Shown piece after piece: positions 43,734 to 51,437 of a stretch of DNA of 64,000 nt. A model generated the notes under the pieces. That model saw nothing but the letters and a program-made list of their open reading frames with translations. It had not been told where the DNA came from and made no database searches. A program made the translations under genes and the position numbers. Numbering within the stretch: position 1 is the stretch's first letter; each line of letters opens with the position of its first letter. This DNA is from a virus. Where the stretch lies: IMG/VR virus record IMGVR_UViG_3300021960_007579, positions 1 through 64,000 of that record. One strand, 5' to 3'.

Positions 43734-45183
43734 TTATTGTTTTACCACAAAGATCTGTCTGTAGGATAACGGTTTCGGCCATGGCGCCCCTGTCCATTTT
43801 GAGGTTTGGTCTTCCTTGGAATCTAACGTCACCTTCCCTACCGACAATCTTAACAGTGGGGACTTCACTATGAGAACCTTGATTGAAGAACATTTTGTAC
43901 GGACCCGTTCTATCAACTTTAGGGACTAAAGAGAAGATAAGTTTATCCTTAACACTTGCGTTTTGAACAATATTTTGGGCCATTGATGTATCTAATTTAA
44001 AGGTTTGAGCCCTTCTACCACCAACCTGATTATCAGTTTCTCTACCCGCTAAGTTTTTTAGGGCCTTTACCGTGTTCCCAACGGTATCAACCTCACTCAT
44101 TTTCTTACCTTTATGATCCCCAAATCCTTTCATAGTCGCAATGAAAGTATCGTCTACAACGGCATCGGGGTTATAAACCACCTTACCCTCAAAATCGTTT
44201 TTCTCGATATACAGTAGAACTAAGTGTAATCTTAGACTGGTTGCCGAGGTTATTCTGGGGGCTCTTGGACCTTCGGTAAAATCACTTGCCTTTTTATTTT
44301 CTATTCCTAACTCAGGTACATTGATTATGGCATCAGCAAATCTCGCGATACGGGTTTTTGCCCTATTGTCTAACCAATTTTTATATTCTCTTTGAGCCCA
44401 TGGGTTTACTAATGGATCGACAATTCTCTTATTGTGGTTATAAATAGCTTGCTCAATATCTACAACTCCAGGGACTTGTTCCTGACCCACATCCTTACGT
44501 CCGTTATTCAAATTGACTATACCTAATAATTGACCATTTACTTTAAGTCCGAAGATCGCCTCATCACACTGGTGACCCGAACCTTTTTCGTATGAAACTG
44601 TAATATCCATACCGATTAAACAATCATAAGAAGCCGTCGCACTTATATTAAGTTTAACGAATTGTTCATTAGTATACTTCTGATCCGACGCCTTATCAAC
44701 CTTTGGATTATAGGCTGTGGTACCTATAACTGTTTTCTTCGTTGGTGTGTTAGGCATGGTTTGGATTAGACCATTTGTTTTTAAATCCTGAAATTTCTTT
44801 AATAGGAAATCATAAACCGATTGTGCTCTGTTATTTGACAACACACCTGGTTGTAGTTTACACGCCTCACTATATACTCCATTACCACAACCCATTTTTT
44901 CTCTATCGAAGTTGGTTACCTGAGATTCACCTGCAATAATCTCAATATTAACCTTTGCCATTGGATTAGACTTTAAGAACTCAACTAACGGGGATAAAGC
45001 AGCATTCATACTTTGTACTTGGGTTGCGGTAACTTTCCATCTACCCGATGACCAAACAGATTTAAAATCAATAGTTTCGGTTTTAGTTTCGGGATTAAAC
45101 CCACCTGTGGGTGCCTGTTCATTTAATGATCTATAATTTCTCATTAAACTACTAATCTGATCTTCACGCAATATAAGTTTCAT
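43720..45183 (-). CDS. Large protein with OmpA-like segment and N-terminal SLNE motif
   Basis: 487 aa. N-terminal 'REDQISSLMRNYRSLNEQAP' carries the LxE motif shared by candidate packaged proteins. Residues about 55-130 ('LVEFLKSNPMAKVNIEIIAG', 'LSNNRAQSVYDFLLKKF') resemble the OmpA/MotB peptidoglycan-binding fold. The rest is beta-rich ('TASYDCLIGMDITVSYEKGS') and unfamiliar. It is a lone minus-strand gene with its own start region at 45184-45240. Function probably envelope-related, delivered with the virion if the leader is a capsid signal. Confidence 0.6.
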   Translation of the reverse strand: MKLILREDQISSLMRNYRSLNEQAPTGGFNPETKTETIDFKSVWSSGRWKVTATQVQSMNAALSPLVEFLKSNPMAKVNIEIIAGESQVTNFDREKMGCGNGVYSEACKLQPGVLSNNRAQSVYDFLLKKFQDLKTNGLIQTMPNTPTKKTVIGTTAYNPKVDKASDQKYTNEQFVKLNISATASYDCLIGMDITVSYEKGSGHQCDEAIFGLKVNGQLLGIVNLNNGRKDVGQEQVPGVVDIEQAIYNHNKRIVDPLVNPWAQREYKNWLDNRAKTRIARFADAIINVPELGIENKKASDFTEGPRAPRITSATSLRLHLVLLYIEKNDFEGKVVYNPDAVVDDTFIATMKGFGDHKGKKMSEVDTVGNTVKALKNLAGRETDNQVGGRRAQTFKLDTSMAQNIVQNASVKDKLIFSLVPKVDRTGPYKMFFNQGSHSEVPTVKIVGREGDVRFQGRPNLKMDRGAMAETVILQTDLCGKTITNQQ

Positions 45184-45220
45184 AGTATCCTAAGTTTTTT
45201 TTAAAATATACCAGAAAAAG

Positions 45221-45251
45221 TTTGGTATATAAATAAATATCACTATCTTTG
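45221..45251 (+). promoter_or_regulatory. Bacteroidetes-type promoter
   Basis: TTTG at 45221-45224, TATCTTTG at 45244-45251, 19-bp spacer. It faces the lipoprotein gene beginning at GTG 45276. Confidence 0.8.
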
Positions 45252-45275
45252 TTTAGAATTTTAAATAATAGTATT

Positions 45276-46520
45276 GTGAAAAATCTTTATTTCTTGTGTG
45301 TGGTTATGGTTATCGGACTGTATTCCTGTGAAAAGGACATTCTAGAACCTATTGACGAATCCACTATTTTAAATGGTGTTGACACATCGTTTAATCCGAT
45401 CGAATATGAAGATGTGGATCCCTTTCTTTCCACCCCCGCAGTTGGGTCGGGTAGAACAGTTAATGTAATTGTGATCAACTACATTCCCACTAATGATAAG
45501 GGTAAAACCTTAAATCAAAACACATTCCCCTTCAACGGAGACAATGGTTTAAATAAGAAATTATCGGTTCAGGAGTATAAGAAGTGGTTATTGAGTACAA
45601 CCGTGAGAGTAAAACATGGTATTGAACAGGGTACGAGATTTCGTGGATATAAAAATGGATCAGACCCGTACATCGGGATTAAAGTTGTGAAATACATCAA
45701 TGTTTACGAGATGCCGAAGATTGCTAGAAATATGCCACAGAATCTATTCGCACAAGATAGTACCGAGGGATACTACCCAGACTACCACAAACTATTTGAA
45801 TCGATAGGTATGGATACTTTGGTTAACGATTATGACGTTAAAGAGGTGTGGTTCAACAGAAAATCGTTGGCGGTCCCCGAATCCAACATGTCCTCACCAA
45901 CATCAGGAGATGTAAGTAACGCTTATTATGGGAGTGAAGCCTATGGACTTGTTAATCAAATACAACCAAACGATCTCCCAATTTATGATAAGACCTATGT
46001 GGTATACTCTCATTGGATGCATAACAGTTATGAAAAAATACTACATGTAAGAGGACATCAAATTGAGGTTCAGATGAGTGCCATGGAAGGTGGGGACTTT
46101 CTTTGGGGTAAATTTAAAGGGTTTACAATGGGTCCCAATGGTCGGGAAAGAGGTTGCGGGACAACCCACCATCCCGTTAATGCCACCAATGACTACCAAT
46201 ATAATAACACACATTCCGTGTTATCCGATATTGAAGATTGGTTACCTGACGGTACAGGAACACAAAAATTGGTCAACAATATGAATTGGACAAGGAATTA
46301 CGTGATAAACTATAACTTCCCCACATCATTATATAAGTCCGAGGTATCTAGAGATGTTATAGGTAACGATGGGGAAGGTGGATGGATGATATATTGGTTC
46401 CAATCTATACCGGGTTATCAAAACAATCTCCCATATAATCAAACTACCTTAAAAAACTGGTGGGATGTACTATACGATTGGGATTACCACTACAGCTCTA
46501 ATAAAAAATTATACAATTAA
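45276..46520 (+). CDS. Lipoprotein, large, uncharacterised
   Basis: 414 aa from GTG 45276, giving 'MKNLYFLCVVMVIGLYSCEK', lipobox Cys18. The mature protein has conserved-looking aromatic and Gly stretches near the C-terminus ('GGWMIYWFQSIPGYQN', 'LKNWWDVLYDWDYHY') and 'GREREGCGTTHHPV'-like Cys/His residues around residue 295 (a metal-binding peptidase is possible). Its strong upstream promoter implies independent expression. Function unknown. Confidence 0.7.
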   Translation: MKNLYFLCVVMVIGLYSCEKDILEPIDESTILNGVDTSFNPIEYEDVDPFLSTPAVGSGRTVNVIVINYIPTNDKGKTLNQNTFPFNGDNGLNKKLSVQEYKKWLLSTTVRVKHGIEQGTRFRGYKNGSDPYIGIKVVKYINVYEMPKIARNMPQNLFAQDSTEGYYPDYHKLFESIGMDTLVNDYDVKEVWFNRKSLAVPESNMSSPTSGDVSNAYYGSEAYGLVNQIQPNDLPIYDKTYVVYSHWMHNSYEKILHVRGHQIEVQMSAMEGGDFLWGKFKGFTMGPNGRERGCGTTHHPVNATNDYQYNNTHSVLSDIEDWLPDGTGTQKLVNNMNWTRNYVINYNFPTSLYKSEVSRDVIGNDGEGGWMIYWFQSIPGYQNNLPYNQTTLKNWWDVLYDWDYHYSSNKKLYN

Positions 46521-46523
46521 TAG

Positions 46524-46552
46524 TTGTATACCAAAAAAATTACCTATATTTG
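46524..46552 (+). promoter_or_regulatory. Bacteroidetes-type promoter
   Basis: TTG at 46524-46526 and TATATTTG at 46545-46552, spacer 18 bp, just upstream of the 46574 gene. Confidence 0.75.
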
Positions 46553-46573
46553 TATCAATATCAAAATAAAATT

Positions 46574-47122
46574 ATGAAAACATTAGTTATTCATCCAAAG
46601 GATTCGACGACATTTTTCTTAGACATTGTCTATAGAAATATAGAAGATCTAACACTAATCACTGGTGGTGTCACTAAAAATTATGTTAAGGAACAGATCA
46701 AACAACATGATCGTGTTATGATGATGGGTCACGGATCCCCTAGTGGATTATTTTCTGTTGGTCAATTTGAGAACACCAACGGTTATATTATTGATCAGTC
46801 CATGGTGGAACTACTGAATGAGAAAAATAACTCAGTGTTCATATGGTGTAATGCCGATCAATTCGTACAGAGATACGATCTCAAGGGATTTTACACGGGT
46901 ATGTTTATTAGTGAAGTGGGTGAGGCATATTATTGTGGTTTACCTGATACAGAACAACCTGAAGTGGATGAATCTAACTACTCTTTTGTTGAGATTATGG
47001 GTGAGTGTATTAATCACGAACCCAAGATAATCCACGAAATAGCCAAAACTCGATATGGGATGTTAATTGAACATAACCCTGTAGCGAAATACAATCACGA
47101 ACGGTTATATGTAAATTACTAA
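46574..47122 (+). CDS. Caspase-fold-like protein (candidate)
   Basis: 182 aa from ATG 46574; the longer frame starting at 46550 overlaps the promoter. His53 in 'VMMMGHGSPSGLF' and Cys92 in 'NSVFIWCNADQFVQRYD' are spaced as a His-Cys dyad of the caspase/gingipain (CD-clan) fold, with 'GFYTGMFISEVGEAYY' after it. From memory the same family occurs in Bacteroidetes and their phages without annotation. Protease activity is not demonstrated. It may be a protease or an inactive relative. Confidence 0.5.
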   Translation: MKTLVIHPKDSTTFFLDIVYRNIEDLTLITGGVTKNYVKEQIKQHDRVMMMGHGSPSGLFSVGQFENTNGYIIDQSMVELLNEKNNSVFIWCNADQFVQRYDLKGFYTGMFISEVGEAYYCGLPDTEQPEVDESNYSFVEIMGECINHEPKIIHEIAKTRYGMLIEHNPVAKYNHERLYVNY

Positions 47123-47126
47123 TTTT

Positions 47127-47636
47127 ATGGATACTACAATTTTATATTTTGTTTTTGGAACTCTTCTCGTAGTTAGTTTAATTATGAGACAGTTATTTGA
47201 TCCGATTAAAAACACGTCTAAATTAAAACTCGTTAATATGGACGATGTTGAAATGGAGGAAATAGGTGTATATGTAATGGATAAGTTATCGGGTGACTAC
47301 AATGTGTCGACACCTAAATTCCAATTAGGTACCCTCAAAGGAACCAATACTATGGGTAACCCTTCAGGTGATGTCGCAGCATCTTATTTGGGTCAAATAG
47401 ACATGATTGTCTTGGACCCGAATATCATGAGAAATTATGACTTATTGGTGGAGGACCTTTTCGGTTACCTCGCACATGAATTCCAACACTATTTAGACAA
47501 GTTAGAGTTGGGTGACTCTAAAAAGTGGGAAAAGGAATATGAAAAAAACGTTGAGTATTATGAACTGAAGGCAGATAACTTCATGAATAAAACTAAATTC
47601 GAGTTAGTTAAAAGTTATGTTAAATCAATTAGTTAA
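47127..47636 (+). CDS. Membrane-anchored zinc metallopeptidase-like protein
   Basis: 169 aa. One N-terminal membrane segment ('ILYFVFGTLLVVSLIMRQLF'), then H117-E118-x-x-H121 in 'LAHEFQHYLDKLE' and 'ELKADNF' as the third-ligand Glu/Asp region. The pattern fits an HExxH peptidase facing the cytoplasm or periplasm. It follows the caspase-like gene by 4 bp. Confidence 0.75.
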   Translation: MDTTILYFVFGTLLVVSLIMRQLFDPIKNTSKLKLVNMDDVEMEEIGVYVMDKLSGDYNVSTPKFQLGTLKGTNTMGNPSGDVAASYLGQIDMIVLDPNIMRNYDLLVEDLFGYLAHEFQHYLDKLELGDSKKWEKEYEKNVEYYELKADNFMNKTKFELVKSYVKSIS

Positions 47637-47641
47637 TAAAA

Positions 47642-48274
47642 ATGGCGAAGTATCGTTTAGAAGTGTATGGTTGGGAGATGGAGGCGATTGGTCATTCCAT
47701 CACTGACGAACAAGTTGACCAGATTGTCGATCTCATGGATGAAAATGAGTACGATGAACTGTGGGAGTGTAGAAACAACGGAGATTTGGAGGAAGAGGGT
47801 ATTATTCCCGACATCTACAATCCCGATCTCTTCCATGTGAGTCGTGGATTAGATAATGGTACCACTTTCTACGTTGTTAAAGATGAGAACGATGAGACTG
47901 TTGTTGAATTCGATCACAAAGATTTAGGAGATCCATACGATTTATTGGGTGATGATGATGTCATTGAAAAGAATTACCCCTACGAGGGTTACCTCTGTAT
48001 TCCTGAAATGATGGAAGGGGTTGACAATATCTTATTCATTGCCGATGAAAACAAAGGTGGGATTGCGTCATTTGAATTTGAAAGTGATGAGGTTCCTACG
48101 GCTAAAGATTTCTGCATATTGAATGGGGACATCGGAACGCCTGATGGGGATTGGGACTTTATTTCAAAGTATTTCTTTAGGGGACAACTATTAGAATATT
48201 GGGACGGGTTGGATAATCGAGGTAAGTCATCCACTGTCGAGATCTACCGAAAAGATGGTACTATAATTAACTAA
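47642..48274 (+). CDS. Uncharacterised acidic protein
   Basis: 210 aa, acidic, 'YRLEVYGWEMEAIGHSITDE' at the N-terminus. No family recognised. It is the last gene before a terminator. Confidence 0.65.
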   Translation: MAKYRLEVYGWEMEAIGHSITDEQVDQIVDLMDENEYDELWECRNNGDLEEEGIIPDIYNPDLFHVSRGLDNGTTFYVVKDENDETVVEFDHKDLGDPYDLLGDDDVIEKNYPYEGYLCIPEMMEGVDNILFIADENKGGIASFEFESDEVPTAKDFCILNGDIGTPDGDWDFISKYFFRGQLLEYWDGLDNRGKSSTVEIYRKDGTIIN

Positions 48275-48283
48275 TCTTAATAA

Positions 48284-48311
48284 AGGGTTGACATCCTCAA
48301 CCCTTTTTTTT
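48284..48311 (+). terminator. Rho-independent terminator
   Basis: GGGTTG (48285-48290) pairs with CAACCC (48298-48303), followed by T-run. Confidence 0.85.
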
Positions 48312-48337
48312 ATATTTTATGTAGAAATACATTTAAT

Positions 48338-48598
48338 ATGAATAGTAATGAATTCGTCAATTGGTTAAAAGGTTTCGTAGATGCCTGTGGTGTAGACCTC
48401 TCAGTAACACAATTAAATAAAATAAAAGACAAGTTGGAAGAGACTTACGACGTGAATTGTCCTCAACAGACTCAACCGACCCTACCATATTCACCACCAT
48501 GGAGTATCGGTGATCAACCCTATGATCCAAATAGAATATGGTATACAACTAGTACTGCGGGACCCTCATTCTCATCTGATCCTGAGGATTACAGTTGA
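48338..48598 (+). CDS. Small protein with WLKGF motif
   Basis: 86 aa. 'NEFVNWLKGFVDACGVDLSV' then 'QLNKIKDKLEETYD' is a pattern recalled from marine phages (FV.WLKGF...), function unknown. C-terminal half is Pro/Ser/Tyr-rich and disordered. TATATTTTAT promoter-like element just before it. Confidence 0.7.
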   Translation: MNSNEFVNWLKGFVDACGVDLSVTQLNKIKDKLEETYDVNCPQQTQPTLPYSPPWSIGDQPYDPNRIWYTTSTAGPSFSSDPEDYS

Positions 48599-48625
48599 CC
48601 TAATAAAGTATTTTACATATATTTG
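48595..48625 (+). promoter_or_regulatory. Bacteroidetes-type promoter
   Basis: TTG at 48595-48597 and TATATTTG at 48618-48625, spacer 20 bp. Faces the histone-like gene. Confidence 0.8.
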
Positions 48626-48657
48626 TACAATATCAATAAAAAATAAAATTTAAAAAC

Positions 48658-48825
48658 ATGAGCGTAAAACAAGATTTATTCGAACAAATCGATTCTCACT
48701 ACCAATCTTTCGTAGAGAATCACAATGGTAACACTAAAGCATCTCAAGCAAGAGCAAGAAAGGCGATTGGTGAGATTAAAAAATTAGTTACCGACTACAA
48801 GAAGGCATCTGTCACAGAACAATAA
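48658..48825 (+). CDS. Histone H1-like DNA-binding protein
   Basis: 55 aa. 'NTKASQARARKAIGEIKKLV' and 'TDYKKASVTEQ' correspond to the Bacteroidetes histone-H1-like (Hc1-type) family, where the core is '(K)xAGTRARKxxxEIxKLxxxxRKxSV'. The N-terminus 'DLFEQIDSHYQSFVENHNGN' also fits. A single-gene unit with strong promoter and terminator implies high expression. It is expected to bind host or phage DNA. Confidence 0.8.
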   Translation: MSVKQDLFEQIDSHYQSFVENHNGNTKASQARARKAIGEIKKLVTDYKKASVTEQ

Positions 48826-48854
48826 TATCGTATATCGAGATACACGATATTTTA

Positions 48855-48884
48855 AACCCCTACAGAAATGTGGGGGTTTTTTTA
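48855..48884 (+). terminator. Rho-independent terminator
   Basis: CCCCTAC (48857-48863) with GTGGGGG (48870-48876), then T7. Also a small upstream repeat (ATCGTATATCGAGATACACGAT). Confidence 0.85.
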
Positions 48885-48954
48885 TAAAAATATTTTTGTT
48901 TTGTTTGTATAATAAAAATTTTTTGTTATATTCGTAAGGTAAATACAATACGTC

Positions 48955-49116
48955 ATGAGAACTGAAGAGATTATTAAGAACTTAAATCAGATTCATTCAC
49001 TTTTGGAGGATGACTGTCCTGCTATGGCTAAGGTGAGAATCAGATCATTAATTTCAGAAATAAAAGATTTTGAATCTAAAAAAACACTATGGAACATTCT
49101 AACAAGAAAGGGGTGA
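48955..49116 (+). CDS. Small helical protein
   Basis: 53 aa, 'MRTEEIIKNLNQIHSLLEDD...' two amphipathic helices. Overlaps the next gene by 28 bp. TATATTCG element lies 21 bp before the start. First of a row of micro-genes. Confidence 0.55.
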   Translation: MRTEEIIKNLNQIHSLLEDDCPAMAKVRIRSLISEIKDFESKKTLWNILTRKG

Positions 49117-49196
49117 GTCTGATTATTGTTGTGGTCCTAACTCTATATCTATTAAGTAGAGTGGCGATGATAATTCGTAACGAATTTTTTCTATGA
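49089..49196 (+). CDS. Small single-pass membrane protein
   Basis: 35 aa, 'MEHSNKKGVSLIIVVVLTLY...', hydrophobic segment at residues 9-27. Overlaps both neighbours. Confidence 0.5.
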   Translation: MEHSNKKGVSLIIVVVLTLYLLSRVAMIIRNEFFL

Positions 49197-49393
49197 AACG
49201 TTATAATAGTAGTGATATTGGTTATATGGATCATGAGTGGAGTGATTGTCCTAAATGTGGACAGACAATTCAAAATTGTGAGTGTCATATTCCGGACTCG
49301 GTTAAACACGCAGGGTTAGTGGAGTTTATCGATAAATTACCCGAGATTTTAGATAAATTGAAAAAAGATTTTAAAAATAGAGAAGAGAAATGA
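49193..49393 (+). CDS. Small zinc-ribbon protein
   Basis: 66 aa. 'SDCPKCGQTIQNCECH' has CxxC...CxCxH ligands, then an amphipathic helix ('HAGLVEFIDKLPEILDKLKK'). Overlaps neighbours by 4 bp at each end. Confidence 0.65.
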   Translation: MKRYNSSDIGYMDHEWSDCPKCGQTIQNCECHIPDSVKHAGLVEFIDKLPEILDKLKKDFKNREEK

Positions 49394-49473
49394 AGTGGTT
49401 ATTTGTTATTGTTGTTATCCTCGTCAGTGTTTTTATGATTATTAAAACAGGTAAAGAAAATGAAAGTATGTGA
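49390..49473 (+). CDS. Small single-pass membrane protein
   Basis: 27 aa, almost all a hydrophobic helix ('MKWLFVIVVILVSVFMIIKT'). Coupled by 4-bp overlap to the previous gene. Confidence 0.45.
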   Translation: MKWLFVIVVILVSVFMIIKTGKENESM

Positions 49474-49534
49474 ACGAATATTACACATCATGGCCGGTAT
49501 CGGCTTGGGGTGGATCATCTTTAGTAACCTTTAA
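49460..49534 (+). CDS. Very small membrane protein
   Basis: 24 aa, 'MKVCERILHIMAGIGLGWII...'. Overlaps the previous gene by 14 bp. Coding status is less certain at this size. Confidence 0.35.
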   Translation: MKVCERILHIMAGIGLGWIIFSNL

Positions 49535-49546
49535 CACCAAAGAGAA

Positions 49547-49705
49547 ATGAAAGAAAGAGATCAATTCATGAGAATCGCAATGGCCACACTTAAACGGAAG
49601 TACCCTTTCCGACCACAAAGGGTGGCGTACGCAGCTAAGTTGTGGACTCGGTACATTGAGAAAAACCTCCTTAATTTTAAGGGGATTGACGGAGAGTATC
49701 TATGA
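49547..49705 (+). CDS. Small basic protein
   Basis: 52 aa, helical and basic ('MATLKRKYPFRPQRVAYAAK'). AGAGAAATG start context; overlaps the next gene by 4 bp (CTATGA). May bind nucleic acid. Confidence 0.55.
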   Translation: MKERDQFMRIAMATLKRKYPFRPQRVAYAAKLWTRYIEKNLLNFKGIDGEYL

Positions 49706-49788
49706 TCATTAAGTTCACATTACTCTTAGTTGTTATAGTATTTATCGTTGCTATAAACTTCATAGTAAAGAATATTGAAGATTTTTAG
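49702..49788 (+). CDS. Small single-pass membrane protein
   Basis: 28 aa, 'MIIKFTLLLVVIVFIVAINF' and a short charged tail. Translationally coupled to the upstream gene. Confidence 0.45.
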   Translation: MIIKFTLLLVVIVFIVAINFIVKNIEDF

Positions 49789-49803
49789 AAAAGAAAAATT
49801 GAT

Positions 49804-50004
49804 ATGTCTTATAGAATATTAAAAAAGTTACCTTCAGGATCGGAGGTCTTTGTGAATGATTCCGATGGGACTCCAATGGAGTGGTCATCCATGGAGGAAG
49901 CTATCATGTATCAGAAACTTTATCAGAAGTTAACAAAACATAATAGTGAGTATGTGTTAGTAAATTTAAGTTCAAGCCAAGAAAAAGAAGAAGAAACAGC
50001 ATGA
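49804..50004 (+). CDS. Small uncharacterised protein
   Basis: 66 aa, 'SYRILKKLPSGSEVFVNDSD' (beta hairpin) then a helix ('EEAIMYQKLYQKLT'). Compact alpha/beta protein; overlaps the lipoprotein start by 4 bp. Confidence 0.6.
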   Translation: MSYRILKKLPSGSEVFVNDSDGTPMEWSSMEEAIMYQKLYQKLTKHNSEYVLVNLSSSQEKEEETA

Positions 50005-50243
50005 AAAAGTTTTTATTACCGATCGTCATCCTACTTGCGGGATGTTCAATGGAAAAAAATTCTTTGGTTCAACAATCTGAATTTGTGATAACAACTCGCA
50101 ATGAAAAGGTTGTGTGGATAAAAGATAGCGATGTAGGTAGAATGATTTACCCAACATGGGAAAGAGGGGTTTATGGGCCGGTAGAGGTTCATTTAGTTGA
50201 TGAGTACAGTTTCAACACACTCCTTAGAAATGGAAGGCAATAA
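50001..50243 (+). CDS. Small lipoprotein
   Basis: 80 aa. 'MKKFLLPIVILLAGCSMEKN' has lipobox LAGC with Cys15. Mature part about 65 aa, no known fold. Overlaps the next gene by 14 bp. Confidence 0.75.
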   Translation: MKKFLLPIVILLAGCSMEKNSLVQQSEFVITTRNEKVVWIKDSDVGRMIYPTWERGVYGPVEVHLVDEYSFNTLLRNGRQ

Positions 50244-50412
50244 GTTTAGAGTTTATTACCGAAGATACCAACATGGTGTTAAACAACACATGGGTAAATG
50301 GGAGAACGTCAATAAAGAATTCAAAACGGAAAAAGATGCTGATCTTTTTCTCAGTAGAATAAAGGACAATGTAATTGTTCTTTGGTCCGTAAAATCAAAA
50401 ATCTATAAATAA
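50230..50412 (+). CDS. Small paralogue A
   Basis: 60 aa from ATG 50230 ('MEGNKFRVYYRRYQHGVKQH'). 'FKTEKDADLFLSRIKDNVIV' and the end 'LWSVKSKIYK' align with the following gene, so the two arose by tandem duplication. The ATG at 50197 would overlap the lipoprotein gene by 47 bp and is less likely. Confidence 0.6.
   Translation: MEGNKFRVYYRRYQHGVKQHMGKWENVNKEFKTEKDADLFLSRIKDNVIVLWSVKSKIYK
50371..50406 (+). repeat. Direct repeat, copy 1
   Basis: 36-bp segment at the 3' end of paralogue A, repeated at 50701-50736 with five mismatches. Confidence 0.8.
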
Positions 50413-50699
50413 TGGAAAAGAAAAAGTACATCATTAAGAACTTATTCCATGCCAAGGATATGAGTCAGTACGTTAATCGAGACACTACAAGTCTTGAGGA
50501 TATTTGGGTAACTCATTGGCCGAACAGTAAAGAGAAAACACCAGAGGAATATCGTCCTATGTTGTTTGAAACCAAACAAGAGGCAAAACGATATTTAACC
50601 GAGATCAAACGTCAAGCTCGAGCGGATTGGTCGGAGAATTCACACATCCACCGTATGTATGGATTTAGAAAACCTGAGTGGGATATTTATGAAATATAA
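50412..50699 (+). CDS. Small paralogue B
   Basis: 95 aa. 'FETKQEAKRYLTEIKRQARA' then 'DWSENSHIHRMYG' matches gene A's C-terminal half. It starts on the last base of A's stop (TAATGG). Probably a cytoplasmic alpha/beta protein; role unknown. Confidence 0.6.
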   Translation: MEKKKYIIKNLFHAKDMSQYVNRDTTSLEDIWVTHWPNSKEKTPEEYRPMLFETKQEAKRYLTEIKRQARADWSENSHIHRMYGFRKPEWDIYEI

Positions 50700-50700
50700 T

Positions 50701-50736
50701 GTAATTGTATCATGGTACGTAAAATCAAAAATCTAT
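50701..50736 (+). repeat. Direct repeat, copy 2
   Basis: 36 bp, 31 identical to 50371-50406 (shared GTACGTAAAATCAAAAATCT-like core). It lies after paralogue B and provides the start of the 50712 ORF. It is the footprint of a tandem duplication. Confidence 0.8.
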
Positions 50737-50813
50737 GGAAGTTCCTCCAATTTATAGAGGAGGAACGAATAAAGGCGGCGATCTATACATGTAGTCCAGG
50801 TCCTTTAATGTGA
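50712..50813 (+). CDS. Small protein, duplication remnant
   Basis: 33 aa, 'MVRKIKNLWKFLQFIEEERI...'. Its first codons come from the repeated segment. Could be a real micro-gene or a by-product of the duplication. A terminator follows. Confidence 0.35.
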   Translation: MVRKIKNLWKFLQFIEEERIKAAIYTCSPGPLM

Positions 50814-50826
50814 AAACAAATCACTA

Positions 50827-50854
50827 AAACCCGTTTACTTAACGGGTTTTTTTA
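50827..50854 (+). terminator. Rho-independent terminator
   Basis: ACCCGTT-TACTT-AACGGGT (50829-50847) followed by T7. Confidence 0.9.
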
Positions 50855-50901
50855 ATTATATTAAAATATATTTATAATAAAAGAAATAAATCCATTTTAA
50901 A

Positions 50902-51171
50902 TTGATTGAATCGTTGTTCCATAACTCAGACGTTGATGATGAATTCGAAGAAAGTTTTAGAAGGGGGATAGACAACTCTTATCTAATCTTTACGGGGCAG
51001 AAAACCTACCCCGAGATCCTTTCTGATGGGGATGACTCTCACTTTTTCTTCTTTGACCCAGACACTCAGCCCACCAAAGAAGATGTGTGGGACCTTATTT
51101 ATATTTATGAGGAATATGAAGAGTACGAAAAGTGTGGAGAACTATTAAACCTTATTAAAGTTTTAAAATGA
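50902..51171 (+). CDS. Uncharacterised acidic protein (TTG start)
   Basis: 89 aa from TTG 50902; no ATG or GTG is available in frame near the 5' end. Very acidic C-terminal half ('YIYEEYEEYEKCGELLNLIK'). Its ATGA overlap with the next gene supports translation. Confidence 0.55.
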   Translation: MIESLFHNSDVDDEFEESFRRGIDNSYLIFTGQKTYPEILSDGDDSHFFFFDPDTQPTKEDVWDLIYIYEEYEEYEKCGELLNLIKVLK

Positions 51172-51419
51172 AGTTACACAACTTAAACACCCACGAAGAA
51201 ACACCATCCAAACTAAGACACCTCTCACATAACCCAACAGGAGAACTAATCAAACTCTTCACCGAAAAAATGGGTGTTATAAAGAGACATAGAAGGATTA
51301 ATGAAAAAATTATTGATGGTCAATGGTCATCCAATGGACACAAAACATTCTACCTCAAGATGTTAGAAAATTTCAAAAAAATTTTTAATATTTTTTTTAT
51401 TTCGTGCTTGACAAACTAA
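51168..51419 (+). CDS. Small basic protein preceding the ncRNA
   Basis: 83 aa, basic ('MGVIKRHRRINEKIIDGQWS'). Its last codons overlap the ncRNA promoter (TTGACA at 51408). Not recognised. Confidence 0.5.
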   Translation: MKLHNLNTHEETPSKLRHLSHNPTGELIKLFTEKMGVIKRHRRINEKIIDGQWSSNGHKTFYLKMLENFKKIFNIFFISCLTN

Positions 51420-51437
51420 AAATACTTCATATATTTG
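51408..51437 (+). promoter_or_regulatory. Promoter of the giant ncRNA
   Basis: TTGACA at 51408-51413 and TATATTTG at 51430-51437, with 19 bp between TTG and TATATTTG. One of the best matches in the window to the Bacteroidetes consensus. Transcription should begin near 51443. Confidence 0.85.
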
